A DNA stretch of 64,000 nucleotides from a virus, in IMG/VR virus record IMGVR_UViG_3300034418_011250, positions 24,935-88,934 of that record; one strand, 5' to 3'. The number at the start of each line of letters is the position of its first letter. The stretch's first letter is position 1. Shown piece after piece: positions 25,578 to 33,350 of the stretch. Under the pieces are notes generated by a model. That model did no database searches, was not told the origin of the DNA, and worked only from the letters and a program-made list of their open reading frames with translations. The position numbers and the translations under genes were made by a program.

Positions 25578-26237
25578 TCAATTAGACTCAAGCGCAACAT
25601 AATACTCTAGATCTTGCCCTTTCTTTTTAAAATGCGAAATACCAACACTAGCAATTCCTACCTCATAATCTCCAGGAAGAACTTTTAGATTTTCAGTCTT
25701 AAAACATGATGTAAGATTGGTTGTTGAAGAATCACCAACTACAAGTGAAAATGTATTTGATGTATCATTCTTTCGATCAGTAACAGTCATTTGAACTTCA
25801 CCTGATTCATATGAATTCACAACAAGATCTGGTGTTCCAAGAATTGCAGCTGATCTTTGAATTTGAGAAAACTCTTCTTGAGTCAATGTAAATTGAACAT
25901 CAATAACTGGCATTTGAATGTCTGTTTTTGGTTCCTTCACCATGTCAGTAGGTGTGTAAAAATATTTACTAGAAGTTTTGCTTCCTTCTTCCTGAATAAG
26001 AATATATTTTTCTTCAAAATTCAAGATTGGTGTTTTGAACAGAGAAAGTGTTGAAAGAAATTCGTTCAAATCATAAATAGCACACTCCTGCTCAAAGTCT
26101 TCTGTAATATTTGCGATTGCTACAATGTTTTTCATTGCACTCATTGTCGCAACTTTATTTCCTGGTTTGATTAACAAGTTTGAATTGATTGTTGAAAAGT
26201 TCTTCAAAATTTCACGAGTTTCATTACTCAGTTTCAT
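25578..26237 (-). CDS. gp45: Sliding clamp
   Basis: 219 aa from the ATG at 26237, preceded by GGAG at normal distance; the upstream in-frame ATG lacks one. 'MKLSNETREILKNFSTINSN' opens the T4-type clamp, and 'ISHFKKKGQDLEYYVALES' closes it. It forms the trimeric processivity ring and, in T4, also activates late transcription with gp55. The first codons overlap the end of the DUF3310-like gene. Confidence 0.9.
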   Translation of the reverse strand: MKLSNETREILKNFSTINSNLLIKPGNKVATMSAMKNIVAIANITEDFEQECAIYDLNEFLSTLSLFKTPILNFEEKYILIQEEGSKTSSKYFYTPTDMVKEPKTDIQMPVIDVQFTLTQEEFSQIQRSAAILGTPDLVVNSYESGEVQMTVTDRKNDTSNTFSLVVGDSSTTNLTSCFKTENLKVLPGDYEVGIASVGISHFKKKGQDLEYYVALESN

Positions 26238-26514
26238 TAGTTTCTCCATAGTTTAAATCATGAACATGTAGTGCCATTATGGCATAGTGAACAACCTTCA
26301 GTAGATCCTTTCGGTTGTAACCATCTTTCTTACCGTATCTCTGCGCATACTTCAAGATATTTCCAATACAAAATCCTTCACCATGTCCAGAGTCTATAAT
26401 GAATTCTGTTGCTTGAAAATTGTTTTGTGAATAATGCTGAGCGTAGGTCTTGTTAATATAATCGACAATCTCAAGAATAAGATTATCTTCATTATATTTG
26501 TATTGAATACTCAC
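26224..26514 (-). CDS. DUF3310-like protein
   Basis: 96 aa. 'GEGFCIGNILKYAQRYGKKD' and 'NRKDLLKVVHYAIMALH' match the DUF3310 family seen in many phages next to replication genes. The function of the family is not established. Start at 26514, just after the Hsp20 terminator. Overlaps gp45. Confidence 0.7.
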   Translation of the reverse strand: MSIQYKYNEDNLILEIVDYINKTYAQHYSQNNFQATEFIIDSGHGEGFCIGNILKYAQRYGKKDGYNRKDLLKVVHYAIMALHVHDLNYGETNETE

Positions 26515-26535
26515 AAGTACATCCTAAAAGTCTGT

Positions 26536-26553
26536 GGCACTCCGAAGAGTGCC
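26536..26553 (-). terminator. UUCG tetraloop hairpin after hsp20
   Basis: Minus strand GGCACTC-TTCG-GAGTGCC: a perfect 7-bp stem closed by a C(UUCG)G tetraloop, between hsp20 and the next gene, followed by ACAGACTTTT. T4 terminators often use UUCG loops. The U-run is short, so it may terminate weakly or serve as an mRNA end. Confidence 0.6.
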
Positions 26554-26564
26554 GTCATGTTATA

Positions 26565-27005
26565 TTAGTTGATATTGATCACTCTTGGACGTTTCTCATC
26601 CGGAATGATTCTTTCCAACTCGATTTTCAATAGACCATCTACCATGGTAGCATCCTTGACGAATACATCTGATGACAAGGTAAATACTCTGTTGAATTGT
26701 CGCTTCGAAATGCCTCTGTGATAATACACAGGAGCATTTTCAGCTTCCTCTACAGTTTTAGCATAATTTGATCGAATAGTCAACTTATTTTCTTTGGTTT
26801 CCACCTCGATGTCTTCTTTTTTGAATCCTGCGACTGCAAGCTCAATAGTGAAGTGCTCATCGTCATGCTTGAGAATATTGTATGGTGGATAATTAGAAGT
26901 TGTTGAAACATTATCAAAAAAGTGATCAAAGATGTTATCAAATCCGACACTGAATGTTCGAAGTTGATGTGGATCAAATGTAGAGAGTGCGGTTGTGCTT
27001 GTCAT
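26565..27005 (-). CDS. Small heat-shock protein (Hsp20/IbpA)
   Basis: 146 aa. The alpha-crystallin domain spans about 40-135: 'HFTIELAVAGFKKEDIEVET', 'NKLTIRSNYAK', 'YYHRGISKRQFNRVFTLSSD' and 'DGLLKIELERIIP'. It is an ATP-independent holdase, often carried by marine T4-like phages, perhaps to help capsid folding. It has its own late promoter, a stable 5' leader hairpin and AAGGAG before the ATG. Confidence 0.9.
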   Translation of the reverse strand: MTSTTALSTFDPHQLRTFSVGFDNIFDHFFDNVSTTSNYPPYNILKHDDEHFTIELAVAGFKKEDIEVETKENKLTIRSNYAKTVEEAENAPVYYHRGISKRQFNRVFTLSSDVFVKDATMVDGLLKIELERIIPDEKRPRVININ

Positions 27006-27049
27006 ATCTATCTCCTTGAATAAGCAAGATTATTTGTTAATATTAGAAT

Positions 27050-27080
27050 GTTGAAGAGAACCCGAAGCATTCTCTTCAAC
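27050..27080 (-). terminator. Perfect 11-bp hairpin in the hsp20 leader
   Basis: GTTGAAGAGAA and its exact complement enclose a 9-nt loop that contains CTTCGG on the minus strand. It lies directly after the late promoter and 45 nt before the hsp20 ATG, downstream of the DUF932 gene. It could end the DUF932 transcript or protect the hsp20 mRNA 5' end. No U-run follows. Confidence 0.6.
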
Positions 27081-27085
27081 AATTC

Positions 27086-27093
27086 TATTTATA
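27086..27093 (-). promoter_or_regulatory. Late promoter TATAAATA of hsp20
   Basis: Perfect late promoter on the minus strand, 81 nt before the hsp20 ATG. The transcript would begin almost exactly at the base of the leader hairpin. Confidence 0.6.
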
Positions 27094-27119
27094 CAAAAGT
27101 CAACAAAAATTTGAAAAAA

Positions 27120-28085
27120 TTATGCTGCTTCTGCATATTCTAGTGCCATGTCAAGTGCATTCAACTTGACTTTACGATTCTTCCCATACCATGCAGATTC
27201 CAACCGACCATCAGCTGATCTGCCCTGTACATGGTCAGACATGTAGGTAACAGCATTAAATGCTTGCCACCATGAACCTTCAGCATACTCTGCTCCAGGT
27301 TGTGTATGAACAAGCTCAAGTGCCTTTGTTGACAATCTTGAATTTGCCTGCTCAGCTTCGTATTCCTTTTCAGTAGATTCATTTCCGAAGACTTTGTTCA
27401 TATATGCAACCAAATCCTTCTTTGTGTATCTTTTCTTTCCAAGGAATTCTGCCATACTCTTGTACTGATCCATTTTCATTCTTGCAATTCCTAACTGCTC
27501 CTTGACAGAATCTGGATCCCATTCCTTTCGATGATTCAATGTGACCATATGTTCACTATTAGTGCTCAAAGAAAGTGTCAAGGTATTTTGGCAAACAACA
27601 CGAATTGGTGTCATCCGAATATTAATTGTTCGCCCATACTGATGAGGATTAGTGAATAAGAAATAATTTTCTGTCACATCACCACTGAACAATTCGAAGG
27701 ACTCATTGGTTTTAGCCAAAGCCCAAACCAATTCTCCTCCACGCAATGATCCAGCAGTGTGCATTTCCATATCACCTGCCTTCACATATTCATCAAAAAG
27801 TTCAAATGCTTGATGGTTTTGAACTGGATTCCAGCCTTTACCGATATTGGTCAAAACTTTCCCATCAAGATCCCGAACCAATGCTTGTTTGCCTGTTGGG
27901 ATTTTTCTTCCATTGAATTCTACAAATCCATCCAACTTAAGAACTTTCCAGTCCAATCCTGCCATCACCATAAATTCTTGTGGTGATAAATCTGGCTGAA
28001 CCTGAAATCCAAGACCATGCCATGGCACTTCTCCAACGTAGGCCATCTGCGCTTCACCATTGATCACTTCTATTGCATGACTCAT
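27120..28085 (-). CDS. DUF932 family protein
   Basis: 321 aa. 'AYVGEVPWHGLGFQVQP', 'LGKGWNPVQNHQAFELFDEY'-like text near residue 80 and 'TINIRMTPIRVVCQNTLTLS' are the DUF932 core. The family is widespread in phages and plasmids; some members have been linked to DNA-repair or anti-restriction settings, without a proven activity. It has its own early promoter and leader, so it is probably expressed strongly and early. Confidence 0.75.
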   Translation of the reverse strand: MSHAIEVINGEAQMAYVGEVPWHGLGFQVQPDLSPQEFMVMAGLDWKVLKLDGFVEFNGRKIPTGKQALVRDLDGKVLTNIGKGWNPVQNHQAFELFDEYVKAGDMEMHTAGSLRGGELVWALAKTNESFELFSGDVTENYFLFTNPHQYGRTINIRMTPIRVVCQNTLTLSLSTNSEHMVTLNHRKEWDPDSVKEQLGIARMKMDQYKSMAEFLGKKRYTKKDLVAYMNKVFGNESTEKEYEAEQANSRLSTKALELVHTQPGAEYAEGSWWQAFNAVTYMSDHVQGRSADGRLESAWYGKNRKVKLNALDMALEYAEAA

Positions 28086-28114
28086 GCTATTCTCCTAAAA
28101 AAGTTATCAAAACA

Positions 28115-28131
28115 GATCGAGAGATTCGATC
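28115..28131 (-). promoter_or_regulatory. Small leader hairpin before the DUF932 gene
   Basis: GATCGA and TCGATC form a 6-bp stem with a 5-nt loop in the leader downstream of the early promoter and about 30 nt before the ATG. It may influence mRNA stability. Short enough to be chance. Confidence 0.3.
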
Positions 28132-28144
28132 ATTACTATATATT

Positions 28145-28173
28145 ATTTTATAATAACTTTTAGAAAAAGTCAA
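28145..28173 (-). promoter_or_regulatory. Early sigma-70 promoter of the DUF932 gene
   Basis: Minus strand TTGACT (28173-28168), 17-bp spacer, TAAAAT (28150-28145), with the same GC before the -35 as the other early promoters. It lies 60 nt before the DUF932 start. Confidence 0.65.
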
Positions 28174-28190
28174 GCACTTTTTTTAAAAAA

Positions 28191-28535
28191 TTATGAAAAA
28201 ATTTCAGGTGGGTGATAAAGATCTCGAATATGTCGATGGACAGCCTCAACCAGAAGTTCCTCGTTATATATCTTTTTGCTCTGAATGCCCATCGCCATGG
28301 AGATAGCATCAGCAGGTTTATCAATCCATGAAGAATGCCAATACATCTTTCCACTCTCACCCTTTCTATAATTTAAATGAATAACTCCAACAAAAACTTT
28401 GTCGTTGGCATATGATTGAAAAAGATGTTTTATTCCCATACTTGGCATATATTTAAATGCTACATCTTTATATAAAGAATGTCTAAAATTCATTTCACAC
28501 ATGTATCGAACTTGTTCTAATTCTTTTTTGTCCAT
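28191..28535 (-). CDS. Hypothetical protein, 114 aa
   Basis: Contains 'QVRYMCEMNFRHSLYKDVAF', 'GVIHLNYRKGESGKMYWHSS' and 'EAVHRHIRDLYHPPEIF'. Mixed alpha/beta, no family recognised. It overlaps the deformylase gene by 19 nt and ends about 20 nt before the next early promoter, so it is the last gene of the gp55-gp47-gp46 operon. Confidence 0.5.
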   Translation of the reverse strand: MDKKELEQVRYMCEMNFRHSLYKDVAFKYMPSMGIKHLFQSYANDKVFVGVIHLNYRKGESGKMYWHSSWIDKPADAISMAMGIQSKKIYNEELLVEAVHRHIRDLYHPPEIFS

Positions 28536-29053
28536 TTTTGTTTCTTGATCATTTTTGCTGCTTTTCTTTTAGCTATGTCAAGTTTTAATGGTGAAACCAA
28601 CTGTGTGAAATTTTTTCCTTCCATATGATCATATTCATGTTGAAAAACTCTTGATGTTATTCCTCTGAATTTTCCAGTCTTTTCCTCACCTTTTACATTC
28701 TGATATGTAAATTCAACAATGTCAGGACGTTTAATGCTTAAAAACAAATACGGATATGTCAAACATCCTTCATCATAAAATTCTGTTTCTTCAGACTCCC
28801 AAATAATTCTAGGATTAAAATAAATCTCATGTTCCTTTTTATCCCAATCAGTGTACATCACAAAGGCACGAATCATCAATCCGCATTGATTTGCAGATAA
28901 ACCAATACCTCCATGTTTTTGCATTGATTCTAATAAGTTGTCGTATAATTCTTGTGGAGTTAGATGAAACATTTCTTCAAAATTATCAAAAGAAATGTCA
29001 GACAATGGAACTTTTAAAATTGGACTTTCTGGGTGAATTAATTCATATATCAT
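28517..29053 (-). CDS. def: Peptide deformylase
   Basis: 178 aa. All three metal-site motifs are intact: 'GIGLSANQCG' (about 50-59), 'EGCLTYP' (about 95-101) and 'QHEYDHMEG' (about 138-146). It removes the N-formyl group from nascent proteins. Deformylases recur in marine T4-like phages, where they may support rapid turnover of host or phage proteins. It overlaps gp46 by 4 nt. Confidence 0.9.
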   Translation of the reverse strand: MIYELIHPESPILKVPLSDISFDNFEEMFHLTPQELYDNLLESMQKHGGIGLSANQCGLMIRAFVMYTDWDKKEHEIYFNPRIIWESEETEFYDEGCLTYPYLFLSIKRPDIVEFTYQNVKGEEKTGKFRGITSRVFQHEYDHMEGKNFTQLVSPLKLDIAKRKAAKMIKKQKWTKKN

Positions 29054-30759
29054 GCGGCAATCCTGCTAAAGTTTTTCTCTTTTTTAAATTGAATGACTGA
29101 TCTAAATTTGTCAAACAATATATCTTGTTTGTGGCTAATTACAAACACATTTTGATTTGTAAATGTATTTAGAATTTTTAGGAAATCGTCAGTTCCTGCA
29201 CCATCTAATGAAGAATCAAATATTTCATCAAGAATCAAAAGATTTGTATTTGTAGAATTTTTTATTTTGGCAATTGCTCTCCATGTAAAAAGAAGAGCCA
29301 GATCTATTCTCATTTTTTCACCTTCTGAAAAAGAAGGATATTTGAAATCATCTCGGTGTCTGGAAAGTATTGTTTCATTAAATGAAGAATCTAGATTAAA
29401 AGAAACATAAAAATCCATTTGTGACAAATAAGCATTGATCAGCTTATTCATAATCGGCAAATACTTTTTAATAATCTTTGTTTTGATACCTGCATCTTGA
29501 AGAAGATTCTTTGCAACATCAAGGTATGTTCTTTCTTCATTTAATCTTAACTTGTTATTATTGTATATCTCTAATTGAGTTTCTAATTTTATTAATTCTT
29601 CTTTGTCTTGATCATTAACCTCATTGTTTGTTATCTGTTCAATTTCTTTTATGCTCTTTTTAATAATATCTTCAAGCATTTTGATTGAAGAATCAATTGT
29701 TGCGACTTTAATTGAAATATTCGAAATCTCCTCCTCTAGTATTTCAAACTCTTTCAATCTATCTTCTTCAATGTTTTCTAAACTTTTTAATTCATTTAGA
29801 GCATCACCAATCTCATGAACCTTTTCATGCTTTTCTTTTATTTTTGTTTTTCGAATATCTTCATCAATATCCTGCGTGCATGTAGGACAAACTTTGTTGT
29901 CATCAAAGAAAGCAAGAATCTTATTTTCCTCTCTCCATTTGTTCTCGAGAGCAGCATGAGTCTTTCTGAGTTTTGTAAGTTTCTTGGTAGCTTCTTTTTT
30001 GCTTTCCAATGCTTCTCTGAGCTCTTCTAGCTTCCGTAGTAAGGTCTTTTTACTTTCTGCCTTGTTTTGTATTATCTCTTTATTGTCTTGTATCTTTTGT
30101 TGACGTTCATCAATAATGTTTTCTTTGTTCTCGAGAACTGACTTGATATATTTCTTTTGCATTTGAATCTTCTCTTCAGCAAGCTGTATCTGATATTCAT
30201 TTTCTTGAATATTATCAAGAAGAGATTTGTTTTTACCTTTCAGAATAGCATTCATCAACGTGAATATCCGAATATCAAGAATATCCTCAACAACTTCTCT
30301 ACGATCTCTTGCAGAAAGCTGCATGAATGGAACAAAAGTAGATGATCCTAAAATTACAACCTGAGTAAACGAACGATAGTTTAATTTGAGAATCTGTTGT
30401 TCTAGGAATTGTTGATAATCTTTCAGCGCAGCATCTTGTGTCACTAATTTATTTTGAACATAAATCTCAAATTTGTTTGGCTTGATTCCTCTACAGACTT
30501 TGACATGTTTTCCAGAAACAGCAAATTCAACCTCAACTTCTAATTCACGTTGATTCACACTATTAATCAGTTGTGGTTTATTAATGCTTCTGAATGGTTT
30601 GCCATAAAGTCCAAAGCAAAGTGCATCAAGAATTGTTGATTTACCAGAACCATTCTCACCAATAATTAGAGTTGAAGATTCATTATCAAGTTTAATTTCT
30701 GTAAATGAATTTCCTGTAGAAAGGAAATTCTTCCATTTTACTGTTTTGAATATAATCAT
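29050..30759 (-). CDS. gp46: Recombination nuclease ATPase subunit (Rad50/SbcC-like)
   Basis: 569 aa (T4 560). Walker A 'IIGENGSGKSTILDAL' (about 32-47), a long central coiled coil with the zinc hook 'VCPTCTQDI' (about 292-300), then signature 'PSFSEGEKMRIDLALLFTW' and Walker B 'LLILDEIFDSSLDG'. With gp47 it resects DNA ends for recombination and host DNA breakdown. In this phage gp47 is 3.6 kb away. Confidence 0.93.
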   Translation of the reverse strand: MIIFKTVKWKNFLSTGNSFTEIKLDNESSTLIIGENGSGKSTILDALCFGLYGKPFRSINKPQLINSVNQRELEVEVEFAVSGKHVKVCRGIKPNKFEIYVQNKLVTQDAALKDYQQFLEQQILKLNYRSFTQVVILGSSTFVPFMQLSARDRREVVEDILDIRIFTLMNAILKGKNKSLLDNIQENEYQIQLAEEKIQMQKKYIKSVLENKENIIDERQQKIQDNKEIIQNKAESKKTLLRKLEELREALESKKEATKKLTKLRKTHAALENKWREENKILAFFDDNKVCPTCTQDIDEDIRKTKIKEKHEKVHEIGDALNELKSLENIEEDRLKEFEILEEEISNISIKVATIDSSIKMLEDIIKKSIKEIEQITNNEVNDQDKEELIKLETQLEIYNNNKLRLNEERTYLDVAKNLLQDAGIKTKIIKKYLPIMNKLINAYLSQMDFYVSFNLDSSFNETILSRHRDDFKYPSFSEGEKMRIDLALLFTWRAIAKIKNSTNTNLLILDEIFDSSLDGAGTDDFLKILNTFTNQNVFVISHKQDILFDKFRSVIQFKKEKNFSRIAA

Positions 30760-30995
30760 TTGGTTATTTCTATTGTAATTCCTGCTCTGCCTTTTGAAAT
30801 TTCATAACCATTTTTTCTGTTATCAAATTTCATACCATATTTTTTAAAATCAAAAACAACACGCATTTCATCTTCAACAACTCCTTCTAGCAAATTTGTT
30901 GCATAATCTAATCCAAGATTGTATAATCCCTCAACTAAAGTTGGATTATCTTTAAAGTTCGATTCTAAATCTGAAATAGGTATATGTATAATCAT
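30756..30995 (-). CDS. Hypothetical protein, 79 aa
   Basis: Start at ATG 30995 (AAGGAAAAT upstream). Contains 'IIHIPISDLESNF', 'LYNLGLDYATNLLEG' and 'MRVVFDFKKYGMKFDNRKNG'. No family recognised. It overlaps gp46 by 4 nt and follows the dioxygenase by 8 nt. Confidence 0.5.
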   Translation of the reverse strand: MIIHIPISDLESNFKDNPTLVEGLYNLGLDYATNLLEGVVEDEMRVVFDFKKYGMKFDNRKNGYEISKGRAGITIEITK

Positions 30996-31003
30996 ATTTT
31001 CCT

Positions 31004-31843
31004 TTAATAACTTTGATTTAAACGCCAAACGAGATATTCTTTTGCTCCAATGGTATCATATTTTTGTTCACCTATCAGACTATCAACCTTAACATCATCT
31101 CTTGGATGAACAAAATATGGAAAACTGAAACGACTGATATTCAGATGCTCATTTACGACACGATGCGGAGTTGAGACATAAATATCATTAGTCCAGCGTT
31201 GAAGCAAATCTCCAACATTTACAATACAAGTATTTGTAATGTAAGGAGCATCAATCCATTCATCTGTTCCTCTTGGCTTTATTTGTAATCCAGGATTTTC
31301 ATCCGTGAATAAAATTGTAATTGTTCCATAATCCGTATGTTCTCCTCCACGCATTTGATTTTCTTGTATTCTACCATTCCAAGCAGGATAATGTAGCATT
31401 CTTGCTGTAGTAGATGAAGATTCTCTATGTTTATCAATCAAAAATAATTCTGGCAAATCTAATGCTTTTTCAATCAACCATAAAATACGTTTACTAATAA
31501 GATCTAATACAAGATTCCATTCTAGACATATATCTTCAAATCCTCTATCTGGCCATTTATTGTCATCACCATACTTACACCAATTGAATGCCTCTTTTAA
31601 ATCAGGAGGTGTTCCTGGAGTCAAACTTTCTATCATCCCTTGATATCCAGTGTTTGATTCTGTTGATGTGTACTTGTATTTGTTTTTTTCATCAATTGGT
31701 AAAGCAAAAAATTTCTTAGCATGATTCAATATTTTTGGCCATGTTGTTTGCGTTTCAAAATAAGCAAACCCGATGGTCTTGAATGCTTCATCTAATTTAA
31801 TATGAGCATCATCATCTAAATGATTTATAATTGGTATTTTCAT
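31004..31843 (-). CDS. Isopenicillin N synthase-like Fe(II)/2-oxoglutarate dioxygenase
   Basis: 279 aa. N-terminal helical domain, then the jelly-roll with H169-x-D171 ('GGEHTDYGTITILFT'), H227 ('STPHRVVNEH') and R238-x-S ('SRFSFPYF'), the full iron and 2-oxoglutarate set. It belongs to the IPNS/flavone-synthase-like group of oxidases for small molecules. The substrate is unknown. It lies directly after the solute-binding protein gene, suggesting that it may act on the imported compound. Confidence 0.8.
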   Translation of the reverse strand: MKIPIINHLDDDAHIKLDEAFKTIGFAYFETQTTWPKILNHAKKFFALPIDEKNKYKYTSTESNTGYQGMIESLTPGTPPDLKEAFNWCKYGDDNKWPDRGFEDICLEWNLVLDLISKRILWLIEKALDLPELFLIDKHRESSSTTARMLHYPAWNGRIQENQMRGGEHTDYGTITILFTDENPGLQIKPRGTDEWIDAPYITNTCIVNVGDLLQRWTNDIYVSTPHRVVNEHLNISRFSFPYFVHPRDDVKVDSLIGEQKYDTIGAKEYLVWRLNQSY

Positions 31844-31878
31844 AAGAATATATGGGGGATTTACTCCCCCAATAAATG

Positions 31879-32937
31879 TTATTGCATCTGAGTAGTTACA
31901 CCATCAACATAATGATCCATTGAATCAATTTCTGATCTTCCTGATCCTGGAGGAACAATTCTTCCATCCTGTCTCATATATCCTCTTGAAAAAGGAAATG
32001 AAGCATCATATTCTCCTGACACAAATTTAGCTTTCTCAACTTCTACAAAAGACTTGACACTTTCTGGAACATTTGGACCCCATGGGCTAAGATCAACACA
32101 TCCCCTTTCCATACCCCAGAATGGTGTGTCTACTTCCCATGTTCCATCTTCAACTGTTTTCATCACATGCTTGTAATAGACATCCCAGTTGAACATTGGA
32201 CCAGTTGCGTATCGATCAGGACCAAATGAATTCATTGGTGCATCATTACCCATTCCCCAAAGTGGATTTTCAGGTGTTGACTTTTTCTGAGCTAGCATAA
32301 CAACCGATGGTGAATCAGTAGTTGTGAAGAAAACATCTACTCCACTTGTATGAAGCGCATCTGCTGCAGCTGCATCTTTACTTGGATCAAACCATGAATT
32401 AATCCAAACAATTGAAACTTCAACATCTGGATTTACTGATTTTGCTCCAAGAGTTGCTGCATTGATGTTTGAAATAATTTCTGGAATTGGATGTGAACCA
32501 ACAAATCCAATCTTGTTTGTTTTTGTAAGCAATCCTGCAGCAACACCAGCTAGGTATCGTGCTTGGAATAATCTACAATTGTAGTTATTCATGTTTTCTG
32601 CAGTTTTGAATCCTGTAGCATGCATGAACTTGACATCTGGAAATTTCTTGGCGACATTAAGCATGGATTCCATATATCCAAATGATGTGCCAAAAACTAC
32701 ATCATGCTTTCTTGCCAAATTTCGAAATACTCTTTCTGATTCTGTTTCTGCCACTGCTTCAACTACATCAAATTCATATCCTGATTCTTTCATCCCTTGA
32801 TAATGCCTCATACTCCAACCACCATCACTTTTCGGACCAACTAAAACTAATCCTGCAGTCGGTTTCTCTGCAGCAAATACAATGGTTGTAAATGCTACAA
32901 ACGTAATCATCATCAATACACTAAAGAATTTTTTCAT
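31879..32937 (-). CDS. BMP-family periplasmic solute-binding protein
   Basis: 352 aa. A signal peptide (residues 1-22, ending VFA before AEKP) precedes a mature chain with 'VLVGPKSDGGWSMRHYQGMK', 'VVFGTSFGYMESML', 'NKIGFVGSHPIPEIISNINA' and 'GVDVFFTTTDSPSVVMLAQ'. This is the basic-membrane-protein/PnrA type that binds nucleosides or related compounds for ABC importers. No lipobox cysteine is seen, so it would be soluble in the periplasm. A host-derived auxiliary gene is likely. Preceded by two hairpins and AAAGGAG. Confidence 0.85.
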   Translation of the reverse strand: MKKFFSVLMMITFVAFTTIVFAAEKPTAGLVLVGPKSDGGWSMRHYQGMKESGYEFDVVEAVAETESERVFRNLARKHDVVFGTSFGYMESMLNVAKKFPDVKFMHATGFKTAENMNNYNCRLFQARYLAGVAAGLLTKTNKIGFVGSHPIPEIISNINAATLGAKSVNPDVEVSIVWINSWFDPSKDAAAADALHTSGVDVFFTTTDSPSVVMLAQKKSTPENPLWGMGNDAPMNSFGPDRYATGPMFNWDVYYKHVMKTVEDGTWEVDTPFWGMERGCVDLSPWGPNVPESVKSFVEVEKAKFVSGEYDASFPFSRGYMRQDGRIVPPGSGRSEIDSMDHYVDGVTTQMQ

Positions 32938-32976
32938 TGTTCTCCTTTGAGATTAAGTTTAAAACATAACAAAATC

Positions 32977-33016
32977 GGTGCGTACATGCACCATATTAAT
33001 GCGAATTCGCATTAAT
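32977..33016 (-). terminator. Twin hairpins between NTF2-like and BMP genes
   Basis: A perfect 22-nt palindrome (ATTAATGCGAATTCGCATTAAT, 32995-33016) is followed on the minus strand by GGTGC-6 nt-GCACC (32977-32992) and then GATTTTGTTATGTTTT. The second hairpin with its T-rich tail could be a terminator. The palindrome could instead be an operator for a dimeric regulator of the BMP gene. Confidence 0.5.
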
Positions 33017-33020
33017 TTCT

Positions 33021-33350
33021 TTATTGTCGATATCTCATTAATCTGGTGATTTTTCCATTATCATCATAATTAATGACATAAACTTGATTATATCCTTTTT
33101 GATTATCCATCATTACAGTTAATTGAGCAAACACGACATTTCCATTTGTTGCCATATTATCAATATGGTTCACAAGCATAACTGATGACGAAAAATAATT
33201 TGTGTAATGCTCATAAATCTTAGGTTTTGTTGTAATAATGTTATTCCAATCATAAAAAACACATATGTCACTAAAGCATTCTAAAACACATGTGGAATCT
33301 TTTTTATTCAAACATTGAAAGAAAGTTGCAGCTTGTTTTATAAAATTCAT
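33021..33350 (-). CDS. NTF2/SnoaL-like small protein
   Basis: 109 aa. An N-terminal helix ('AATFFQCLNKKD') with 'CVLECFSDICVFYDWNN' and a curved sheet 'VVFAQLTVMMDN', 'YNQVYVINYDDNGKITRLMR' form the cone-shaped NTF2 fold. Such domains bind small ligands. It shares one base with the transporter stop and precedes the BMP gene, so it belongs to the transport cassette. Confidence 0.55.
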   Translation of the reverse strand: MNFIKQAATFFQCLNKKDSTCVLECFSDICVFYDWNNIITTKPKIYEHYTNYFSSSVMLVNHIDNMATNGNVVFAQLTVMMDNQKGYNQVYVINYDDNGKITRLMRYRQ

